NCBI GenBank assembly: GCA_963669155.1
Contig: OZ022596.1
Coordinates: forward strand, 14,698,776 to 14,762,775
Source: Arbacia lixula
Taxonomy: Eukaryota > Echinodermata > Echinoidea > Arbacioida > Arbaciidae
Direction of reading: 5' to 3'
DNA: 64,000 nucleotides
The notes under the pieces were generated by a model. The model ran no database searches. It was given only the letters and a program-made list of their open reading frames with translations, and was not told the origin of the DNA. A program made the position numbers and the translations under genes. Numbering within the stretch: position 1 is the stretch's first letter; every line of letters starts with the position of its first letter. Of the stretch, positions 1-9,809 are shown one piece after another.

Positions 1-1
1 T

Positions 2-1021
2 AAAGAAGGAACACTCCAAACAGAACTGTACAACAAACCTACAGATAAACATACGTATCTTCTCCCCACATCCTGCCACCCCAAACACACTTTCCGCAGT
101 ATCCCTTTTAGTCAAGCCACCCGCATCAGACGAATTTGCTCGAATCAGGACAGAGCAACCCATCATCTCAACAAACTAAAAGCACATCTCACACATCGTC
201 AATACAACACAAACATGGTCAGTCGACAATTACACAAAGCCGCCAACATACCCCGAGACCAACTCCTCACCAAAAAGGAGAAGAAGGCGTCCAATAATGT
301 GCACTTCTCTATCACATTTACACCCGGCACATCAGCAGTACCCAAAATCATCCACAAACACTATCAACTTATCCAACAATGCCATACACTACAAACCATC
401 TTCCCTAGAGCTCCCATGACATCATTCCGCCGCAGTAAATCACTCCGCGACTTACTTGTTAACGCCAAAGCACCGAACATCGGGACAAACAACAACAATC
501 ACGCAAACAACAACAACCACACAACCACCAGCAACAACAACCACGCCAACAACTCAACCACCCCTCTGGCTGAGACAAACCAACTAGGATTCTACAAATG
601 CAACGCCAAAAAATGCTCACTTCATCAACACATTCAAGATACAACCACGTTCAAAAGCACCTCCACGGGACAGAAGTTCAAAATACGCGATCACATCAAT
701 TGTAAATCATCCTGGGCAATATACCTTCTCACATGCACTAAATGCACTATGCAATACGTAGGAAAGACAGAGACAACGCTATATACACGCCTAAATAACA
801 CTAGATCGGAAGTTACCAACTACAACAAAAACAAGCCAAACAGCAAGACTCTACCATACACTATACACTTCAATCTCCCGGGACACTCAGTTCAAAACAT
901 CAACATCACTGGCATCGAAATAGTCAAAACAAAGCACCACGACACCATCATGAAACGAGAGTCTCATTGGATATCCAAACTACAAACCTTAAGACCACGT
1001 GGTATCAATGCAGACCAATGA
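2..1021 (+). mobile_element. Penelope-like element, 3' part of ORF (RT tail + GIY-YIG endonuclease)
   Basis: The frame is open from base 2 to a stop at 1019-1021 (339 codons), so the element enters from outside the window; the first ATG at 215 is internal. The early part ([12 protein letters not shown] and the following [16 protein letters not shown]) matches the end of Penelope-type reverse transcriptases. Next comes an Asn/Thr-rich linker of AAC repeats (about 480-560), then a Cys/His knuckle (CNAKKCSLH), then a GIY-YIG nuclease module with [28 protein letters not shown] and a later conserved Glu in KRESHWI. In this family RT plus GIY-YIG performs target-primed insertion. The order RT tail, zinc-like knuckle, GIY-YIG fits Penelope or Neptune-type elements rather than LTR elements. 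Whether the whole element is intact cannot be judged from this window. Confidence 0.85.
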
Positions 1022-1476
1022 CCATCCATTTTCACGCCCAAGTAAACACTGACCCCCAAACACGCCACATCAATTCACTATAGCTCAAGCACACGAGACA
1101 CATAACAATTCCAATACGTACACCAAAATCGGGAAGGTAATTGACCATTTCTTGTATATTTTTGTATATTGATTAGTATGATACGATTTATTTCTACCGA
1201 TTCTACCTTATACTTTGTTTATTTCTGCCGTCTATATGTTTATCGTTTCATAACTTATGTTCTTTTTGTTGATGTATTTATTGTTAGTTCGTATGTGCAC
1301 TGTACTGTACTGTATAATGTTATTGATTACAGATCCTGATGAAGGGCAGGTGCCCGAAAGCTTGGTCCTATAACTAGTGGTAAACATGTCTTGCAACGGC
1401 CCTCTTCGACCCCCCTCTCCTGATCACACATATATGACGAAGAACCGCAAAAAACGTACACCACCGAGACTGATTA
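1022..1476 (+). mobile_element. 3' noncoding part of the Penelope-like element
   Basis: AT-rich stretch directly after the ORF stop. It ends in the hammerhead-like motif and then runs into a TA microsatellite, which is a plausible 3' boundary. The exact junction is not visible because no second copy is present in the window. Confidence 0.55.
1325..1385 (+). ncRNA. Hammerhead ribozyme core (Penelope-associated)
   Basis: CTGATGA (1336-1342) is followed by a perfect 5-bp stem II, GGGCA (1344-1348) with TGCCC (1351-1355), and then GAAA (1356-1359). This is the conserved hammerhead core order. TTAC (about 1327-1330) can pair with GTAA (1380-1383) as a candidate stem I. Stem III and the cleavage triplet are not clear. 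Hammerheads are known in the terminal repeats of Penelope-like elements, and this one lies about 315 nt after the GIY-YIG ORF on the same strand. Confidence 0.65.
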
Positions 1477-1477
1477 C

Positions 1478-1479
<2 letters not shown>

Positions 1480-1529
<50 letters not shown>
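1480..1529. repeat. (TA)n microsatellite
   Basis: About 25 uninterrupted TA units, at the 3' edge of the Penelope-like element. Confidence 0.95.
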
Positions 1530-1532
<3 letters not shown>

Positions 1533-1539
1533 TATATAA

Positions 1540-2900
1540 AAGGGGTGCGTAATTTACTTCCCTGAAAACTAGTTTCTACCGTAATGCTGAACAATTGAGG
1601 AAATCAGATTTGAATTGATCAGGCGGATACAGTGGGGAACCGGAGATTGTGCGTACCGGTCTGTTCTATTTCGAGGAATGGTGGGGGACAAGGAGTTTGG
1701 CAGGACACATCCAGATTCCATTTGCCGTGTTTCACACAGATAATTCATAAACCCGTTCTAGTTGATTACAGGAAGTGGAATCAATAATGTAATGAACATC
1801 CATTGATCGGGGTTGCGGGCTTCGCGCGGGTTTGTTCCTAATGTGTGACGTATTTGGATATCATCATAAAATGCTCAATCCGCAATGATAATTGTTCAAA
1901 ATTAGGGAGGAAAAAAAGAATAGAAGTACGGGGAAATGAAAGCTTTCATTTACGGGTTCGAGTATGTGGATATTAAAGCAATGTAAAAAGTGTGGCCTAG
2001 AATTCATCATGCTTTGAAATGGGACATAGACCTATCTCTTCCTGTTTGGGCGGTAGTTGGGGAGGGAGGACGCGATGAGTTAATCCCCGAAAATTAAGAT
2101 ATAACAAAGACATCTTTTAAAGGCACCCATTCCTATCTAAACCCAGGCAAACATAACAATATACTTACCCGTGATGCGTTGGGCAGAGAGCAAAACCCAC
2201 ATCAAAATCAACCCGACCATTGCTTCGCTCAGGCTAGGCTAGCGTAAAAGCGACGTAACAAGTTATTTCTAGGCTTCTTTCTCCACTTCGTCCTCTTATC
2301 CACCTTATCCTTTGAAGCAGAATAGGCGGTCGGCCTCTCTTCACAACGTTTACACTGTACCGTCTGATACGCGCAATGAAAAGAAGCTGCTTTATTGGTC
2401 CGGCAGTTCATCGATATTGTAGTTGAACTTGGTCTCGGTGTATATAAAGCGCAGTTCTAAGGAAGTGCGCGCCATTTCTTGTCACGTCCATGGAAATGGA
2501 GCGACAATCCGAGGGTTGCAGTCTCCATGGTTACATTTACCCTTTGTGTGCCAAATACCCCTCTGCTCTATGCAAGAATTGTGTTTTCATTGTATAAAAA
2601 GGCACGCACGAAACATACAAAGAAGTAACTGTCCGCTCACTCTATATGGACATTTAGAAACATGTGTGAAATAATCCGAGCGCAGTGAAAACTGGGCTAA
2701 ACCTTTGTCTGCCGAACAAACTACCTCTCTATGTATTATTTATTTAGTTATAGACGTTTTATTTCAACAGGTTTGCCTTTCAGTTCAACAACTGATCTAC
2801 CAAGTGATCCTGCATACAATAAAAAAATTCAATACACAATTTTAGCAAAACAAAACGATAAAATGAATACAAACGAAAACAGATAAATACATGAACTAGT
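1540..2900. other. Intergenic, no gene recognised
   Basis: Only short open frames without recognisable domains. Nothing supportable is seen. Confidence 0.6.
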
Positions 2901-3194
2901 TCATAAATCAACGCCAGACATATCTAACAACAACTTTCTTGAAAAATAGAAGAAAAAAAACTTTTGCTCAGAATGGAACTTAGATGCGGTTAATAAGTGA
3001 TAACAATTCACATTGACTTTTAAAAGAGTTAATTGACATGATTTTTTTTTAATGCAAAGTGTGAGATTGTTCCAGATTTTCGAACCAACATATTGAAAAG
3101 ACCCTTTCATATAGTCGTTGATTGGCTTAGGTACACATAACAAATTATCGATGGCATATCTTGTAAATATATGCGGAGTTCTAAAAATTACCAT
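2901..3194 (-). mobile_element. LINE 3' fragment (C-terminal RT tail)
   Basis: The minus-strand frame contains MKGSFQYVGSKIWNNL followed by a Lys/Leu-rich stretch. This resembles the tail common at the end of CR1/Jockey-type reverse transcriptases (F-Y-G-x-x-x-WN-x-L). Only the last piece of the protein is recognisable. Family assignment is approximate. Confidence 0.5.
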
Positions 3195-5040
3195 ATCTTT
3201 AAATTATTGCGGTGAAAATCCATTTGTAACTTTAAACATATCCAAACAAAATTGATTTATATAAAGGGGTGAATTTAGCTCGTTTCCAATCTATTGGAAT
3301 GGATCCTGAGGTAATTGTTGCATTGAAAATATGGGTCAATATTTTTTGTAATAAATGGCGCTGCTTCTTTCAATAAACGGTGATCTGGGTGTATTTTTGT
3401 GAAAAAGTGCCTCAATGGCGCAAAAAGGGTTAACCAGGTTTCTTTTCCCTCTTGTAATAACAAACTATGGATGAAGGCTCTGCATAAAAACAAGTACAGG
3501 ATGCACGCGGGTCATCGTGTCTTCCTCCTGTTAGCCTTCTTTCTCTTCCGGGTCACGAGTTAAGGAATCGCTGGGCTCCTCATGTGTACGCATTGAAGAA
3601 TTATACGTAGACTCGAGTGTCCTTGATGTAACCTCGGATGAAGGCTTTATATATATACAAAAAAAAGTTTGAGAAAACGGATCAAGTTCATGTGCATGCA
3701 ATGACGATTTATTTGGGTAGATTTGCACGCAGTAAAACATATGGGTATGGATGTCCTTGATTTAACCTCGGGGTGTGTTATTTGAGGTCTAGTCAGTGGT
3801 ACAAAAAGACAGGAAGGTTTGTGTAGGTGGTTACAGCAACTACTTGCGGGGTGGGGTGGTAAATCTATTTTGATCATGTCATTAGGTGGTGTGCCATGAT
3901 TGACAGATCACCGCTTGATTTCGTATTTTTTTTATTTTATTTAATGCCCCCCCCCTTTTTATTTTTATTTAATGCGCCCCCCTTTTTTGTGGCATTTACA
4001 TCTCAGCAATACACGTGTCATGTTTTATCAAATTATTATCATGCATAGGTATATAATTCATGTGAACTTGTCAGTGCAATATTTGTCAAGGTCGTGGCAT
4101 GACAGTGACGTCATCACTTTCATGAAAATTTATAACCTCATGTAGCTCTAGAACTGATAGTTTATATGTAATACAATTTGACATGCATACAATTATTGAT
4201 AAGACAATTAATTTCATTGAAAAAAAAAACCCTGCACGTACGCGTACGTTAGTGCCTTAACGCAAAATATCAAAATGCTACAAATCAAGTCACAATTGTT
4301 TTACAAATGGTTCAGGACGCATCATGCATTTCAAAAATGTCCGTGCGTGCGCACGCGCGTGAAAATATGTGCGTAACGCAAACGCAACGTCAGAATTTCG
4401 TTTTTTTTTTTTTTTTTTTTTTTTTACTGAATTAATGTTTCGGACACTACATTCATGAGATCCTGTCGTTTTGAGCCATTTCCAAGCAATAACACGGTCG
4501 TGCGGGTGACGCAAAGTTTTTGTGGTGCAAATATTGTGAAAAACATAACTACCTCCAATCGGCCATAATTCCTCCTAGAGAGGCGGATGACCCCCTTTTT
4601 CAATATTCTAAAAGAGTGTGAAATGTAGATGTTATTTCTTGTTTAATTTTGTCGTTTAATACATCATGACGTCATCATATTGCCATTTAAATCGATTTTA
4701 TTCATGTATGACGTCATGAACTTTTTACCCGTTTTAGCGTATGTTGGTAATTCTGTATCAATCTTCTCCAAAATTTCAGTATGTTGTAGCTGAGACATTG
4801 CTTATATGTTTTATGTCATTTGAAAGGGCATTTATTTCAAATCATGAAATGACATGACAATATTCTACGAGCTGTATCTCGCTCATGTTTGACCTTCTAC
4901 TCTGAATTATTAGTATGTTGTAGCTGAGTCTAGTGGCGTTCGGAGACGTGGTCTCCATCTTTTAATCAGATGTCGGAATCATGGCGAAATGTCAGCTTGA
5001 ATATCGACTTCAAAGTCATACTAACCCCTGCTGTGCATTA
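3195..5040. other. Intergenic, AT-rich with homopolymer tracts
   Basis: No gene is seen. It holds an imperfect short direct repeat of T-rich plus C-run sequence near 3925-3985, a GCGTGCGCACGCGCGTG-type alternating tract near 4345, a T25 run at 4401-4425, and two copies of AGTATGTTGTAGCTGAG at about 4777 and 4912. Confidence 0.6.
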
Positions 5041-5330
5041 CGTGTAAAGTGAAAGGGAGGATTTGTGGATGAATTGGTTGAGATGTTGTTTCGACCCCGG
5101 TTCGAATCCTGGTAGGATTACTTCATTTCTTTTGAATGTTTATTTTGCTACCTTCTTTTGTTCTACTTCTCACGTTGTCCTTCTCTTTGAGATCTTTCCC
5201 CATTTTTCTCTCGCCTCTTTATCTTAAATGACTATTAATTGCATGTTGTAAGACATACATGACACCATTTAGGCACTTCTGTGAAATGTTAGGAAGTTAT
5301 ATAGGCGCGATATAAATTTTCTTAAGCTTT
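5041..5330 (+). mobile_element. tRNA-derived SINE-like remnant
   Basis: A B-box-like GGTTCGAATCC lies at 5099-5109 and an A-box-like TGGTTGAGATG at 5075-5085. A tail containing GGCGCGATATAAAT (about 5304-5317) resembles common SINE 3' ends. The A-B spacing is shorter than in a real tRNA, so the head is degenerate or the A box is misassigned. Confidence 0.45.
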
Positions 5331-6740
5331 GCCACTAATTTCTCATGAATACATGGTGTCACCATGGAAGGTCCATGGTATTGTCATGTCATGAATCTGC
5401 CCAAACAGACCACCTTATACTTGTGAACAAGTATGCCTCGTTAAATATTGATATCATTTAATGTGCGCCAATTTCAAAACGTTAATTATATATTTCATAT
5501 TCAATGGCGGCCACATCCGAATTGCAAGAATGTTACATATAATATGAACAGCTTTGAGAAGGCAGTGAAAGAACTTTCCACCATGTGGACCTGCTGCTAC
5601 TATTCTTGTTCTGGGCACACTGAAAATGTCTTTACACCCATCATCCAACACAGCTTCATGAAAAAAGTCCCAGTCTACAATCTAGAAGTATTTATTCAGT
5701 GGATTTGTCGACCATGGTATTACTTTAACACATTACGAACTGATCTATTCTATGCCATAAAGCTAAAGGAGGGCAGCATCTAAAATTTATTCAGCTAGTT
5801 TATACTAATTATACTAATCACCCAATATAATAAAGGGTACATGAATCATATCTAAATCGGATATAAAGATTTTGTACTGACTCCCCAGGCTTGTCGAATA
5901 GCAATGTTTACCCTACAGAAGCAGTTCTTGACCAAAAACAAACAAACAAACAAAAACAAAAACCCAGTCACATAATATTATGTATGTGTCGCCCACGATT
6001 AACACAGATACTCCGCAATGGTTTTTCGATTTATCGATAATGAAAATTATAAAATTATGATGTGTATCGCTGGTGTCACTGTATGTGTTTGCATACAGAG
6101 CATCTTTACGATTACACAACTTAAACTTATTTTGATGGCGGCATTTTGAAACGAGTTCAGGCCGCGAGTTCAGCAATGATTGCTTGTTAGTGTTCATTAT
6201 CATTTTCTAAAATGTTTAGTTGCCTGGTGATCGCAACTCAGGTTGCGTGAAACTCCGAGTTGCACAATAAACATGACGAATCCACCACAGTCATCCGTTT
6301 AAACTTGTGTATTATTATTTAAAAGCTCTTCCTGTGAAGGATTGCGAGCACTCTACATATACAAGTATATAAAAGTATATATACACTGTATTTTGTAATT
6401 TGTGATGTGATTAGGTTCACATCAGAGTCCATATTATGTCTAGTCTTCATGGTAAAATCTGTTTAGTGTTAAAGTTTTTTCGAGCTACATGTATTACCTG
6501 TCATTATAATTGCAGTATCAACTAAACCCCCAATTCAGAAAAAGGGGGTAGGAGTTGAATTTCTATTAATAATGTTGGTATGAAGTAGTCTTCGATGATA
6601 ATGGTACCACATTTTCCAAGTTTGAGAATTTTTGGCGAGTGTATAGGGACGATTAGATCCGATACACATGGTCATGATGGTTGCGTATTAAATATATGGC
6701 GGAAGACTGATATGCGTATAGCATGGACATGCCTTCACTT
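5331..6740. other. Intergenic, no gene recognised
   Basis: An open frame at 5448-5783 (111 codons) has no recognisable domain and no splice context. A short AAAC-type repeat lies at 5935-5955. Nothing else is supportable. Confidence 0.55.
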
Positions 6741-6744
6741 TCGA

Positions 6745-7310
6745 TTCATCTATTTCCCATAATTCATTCACGTATGCATCAATTTATCATTTCCTAAATT
6801 TGACAATGCTATCAACTACCCACTCGTTCATTCATTGTCATCATTTCATTTGATTTATTAATTTATGCATCCATTCATTCCTTCCTGTATCTAAAATTGC
6901 ATTCACCCGTCCACTCATTCATTCAATTTTCTTATTCAGTGATTTCATCTATTCATTGATGTATCTTTCAATTCATTCCTTTACCTAATGATGCATTTAC
7001 CTATCAACTTGTTCATTTCATTTCTTCATTGATTCATTCAATGTATTCAATCATGCATCTTTTCATCATTCATATAAGTAATAATGCATTCATCCATCTA
7101 CTCATTTATTGATTTAATTTATCAATTTATTCATTCATTCCTTTTTCTAAAAATGCATTCACCCACCCTCTCATTCATGAATTTCTTATTCGGTCATTCA
7201 ATTAATTCATTAGGGCATTTATTCACAAATTACTTATTTATTAAATTAATAATGTATTCACTCACTTAGTCACCCATCCATTCGTACATTTATCCAGTAA
7301 TCCATTCCCC
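6745..7310. repeat. Degenerate (ATTC)n/(TTCATTCA)n minisatellite
   Basis: Dozens of diverged CATTCATT, TTCATTCA and CATCCATT words over about 560 bp, with longer units such as ATGCATTCA-CCA recurring. Old and heavily mutated. Confidence 0.75.
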
Positions 7311-7684
7311 TACACTATAATCGTATGCAAACATTGCACAAACACTCAAACATAGACGACCTACAATGTATGATATGTATCAAGTTATATACACAGTTTA
7401 ATTTTTGTTCTGATTGCAACATACATACAAACAAAGGCACGTACTTGTACTTATGTACAGAAAATGATATATCAAAATAATATCTATAAACTTTACAAAT
7501 AATGATTCAGTCAGATTCTCAATATACACATAGCATGATAAAGTCCACAAACATGTATGTTTGATTTGTAGGACGCTCCCTGTTAAATACTATCTGGACT
7601 TTTATTTTACATGTTACGTATTACAAGCAATTCGTTCTCCTAGATACCAAAAAAATATTGCAAAAGTATTAGCTGTGAAAAAAT

Positions 7685-8155
7685 AACTTTTGACACTTTT
7701 GAAAAATGACAACAAATAAGTTAAAACTGGAATCAAGCTAAATTTGACACATTACAAAGTAACACGATAGCAATTTTCTACAAGCACGTTTTCTGATATT
7801 TCATCAATTACTACTCTTTTCACTTATTGGACAATTTTGGACCAAAAATGTATGTGTATCAGATAATGACATCAGAACATGGCAATGACTATTGTATATC
7901 ACACTAGTCAATCTACTAGGAACTGCCATTACAGTTCTATTAAAAATGCATGATGCTTAATTATCTTATACACACACACTTTCAGATCATAACTTATTGA
8001 CAAGTGGAAATCTCAATCAATATGCACTGCTTATAGTAATTGGTGAAACGTCACAAGATCTGCTTGTAAAATTTTCTGACATCCCTTGAGTTTAAAAGTG
8101 TGTCAATTTCAGCTTGATCTGAGTTGTAACTTCTAATTATTTTTCAAAAGTGTTT
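7685..8155. mobile_element. MITE-like inverted repeat (family I)
   Basis: The left arm near 7690-7750 (TTTGACACTTTTGAAAAATG, then ATCAAGCTAAATTTGACAC) is matched in inverted orientation near 8095-8155 (GTGTCAATTTCAGCTTGAT, then TTTTTCAAAAGTG). Single arms recur near 22450-22510 and 36330-36390. Confidence 0.5.
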
Positions 8156-8196
8156 GTTAACTAGTAGTACAGATAGCGATGTGTGTGAGAGTTTAT

Positions 8197-8243
8197 GTGA
8201 GGGGGGGGGGGGGGGAGGGAATTATCCCCCTCCCCTCCCTCAC
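8197..8243. repeat. G-run hairpin
   Basis: GTGAG plus a G15 run is followed after a short AT loop by a C-rich arm ending CCTCCCTCAC, so the strand can fold back on itself. The G run can alternatively form a quadruplex. Confidence 0.7.
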
Positions 8244-8249
8244 ACAATA

Positions 8250-9180
8250 TCGTGCAGCAGGCAATGCTCCCCAAGGAGTGGAAATGGTGCACATTAATGC
8301 GCATGATACATTCTTATAATCAAGTGACCTGGGCTTTCATTGTAAAATCCCTCTCAATCTAGTCACTGGAGAGCCGAGGCACAGGCCCTCTACACCGTTT
8401 AAACAAACATCAAAGAACTTTTCATACGTTACAACAAAAAACATTTTCTTTTTTTTCTAAGCCAGTATGCCATATGCCAAATATTTTTTTAAATGATAAA
8501 AAAATAAATCAAGGAACTTCTTAAAGGTTAGTAATAAAATAATTTCTTTTCACAAGCCAGGTTGCTATTTTAAATGCTTAAAACAAAGAAAATAATTAAA
8601 GAACTTTAAATGGGTAGGAAAAAAATAAAAAAAATAAGCCAGTTCGCTTTGTTAAATAATAAACCTCTCACAAATCTCAAATCATATATAGTTATTATGG
8701 ACCACCATATTTTAATACTGATATAATGTAAATCATGTACATTTTTAGATTAAGCAATACATAAAACGTAGCCTGCGTAAAATCTACAAACAATAATAAT
8801 GCTAGTTTTAAATACATGTATATATTTTTGTGTATTTCATTCTACAAAACTGTTTTCTTGTTTTTTCTTGTGGCCCTGTTAATAAGAGAGAACTAGAGTT
8901 ATTCGTCTCCCATGCAGTTGATAACTATACCGCCCTCTATGTTTACTGCATTGATAATCATCCTTGCTCAGAAAACTTGTCTGTTTGGTATAAATTGGAC
9001 TATTATTGCATCAGTCTACACCATCTACAAATGACAGAAAAAGATGAGAGCGTATTTTCAGACATTAATATAGAAATTCAACTGCAATAGTTAGATAACT
9101 TAAGAATACTTGAAATAAAGGTTGTGTGTATAAGGTACCAAAGTGGTGTCATCATATTAATTGTTAAGCAGGTTTCCGGT
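8250..9180. other. Intergenic, no gene recognised
   Basis: AT-rich, with repeated motifs of the type AAG-CCAG-TTGC and AAAGAACTTT between 8400 and 8650. The open frame at 8830-9090 has no recognisable domain. Confidence 0.55.
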
Positions 9181-9185
9181 TCCTG

Positions 9186-9555
9186 AAGGGATAGTTCACC
9201 CTGAAATTATTATTTTTTTTTAATAAAAGGAGACACATGAAAGAAACTTATTAGTGAAGGTTTGACAAAACTTGGTTAAAGGAAAAGAAAGTTATTTGAA
9301 TTTGAAGTTTTAATTTTGTGATGTCAAATGCAAGGTGCTCTCCCATATGTTGTATAATTTTTTTGTCAAATGTGCACTTCAAAAATGTGCACAACATATG
9401 GGAGAGCACCTCACATGTGACATCACAAAATAAAAACTTTAAATTCAAATAACTTTCTTTTCCTTTGACTGATTTTCGTCAAACCTTCACAAATGTTTCT
9501 TTCTTGTGTCTTGTTTTATTAGAAGTAAAATAATTTCACAGTGAACTATTCCTTT
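9186..9555. mobile_element. Palindromic MITE, family A, full copy
   Basis: Long inverted arms start at AAGGGATAGTTCACCCTGAA and end at CAGTGAACTATTCCTTT. The arms converge near 9330-9400 around matching ACATATGGGAGAGCACCT-type sequence. Other copies lie at 27386-27830 and 41504-41961, with half copies at 16958-17095 and 56782-56870. No coding capacity. Confidence 0.85.
9515..9520 (-). promoter_or_regulatory. Candidate poly(A) signal for PKMYT1, inside a MITE
   Basis: This is the first AATAAA on the minus strand after the PKMYT1 stop (9810-9812), about 290 nt downstream. It lies in the right arm of the family A MITE. Use as a cleavage signal is inferred, not shown. Confidence 0.35.
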
Positions 9556-9809
9556 CACATCATCCCTCAAGAGACAGATTTACATCGCCTAGCAGGAGCT
9601 CTTGGAGAGAGTCCCACGCTATGTTCTTTGCTTTTCTACGCCATTCCTTCATATTGCTCCTGCCAAAATTCATTTGTGGCATAAAAGGAGTGAAGAGCAC
9701 AAAATGAGAAACGTGACATTTTGGCTCTTGTTTAGTTAGAGTGGGGATTTATCCTTTCAAATTGCACATTGATTCATACGCTGCTCAGAATCTCTCGTCA
9801 GATCAGGGT

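Noticed and set aside
5075-5109. Functional tRNA gene
   Set aside because: Box spacing is too short and no cloverleaf forms; kept only as SINE-like.
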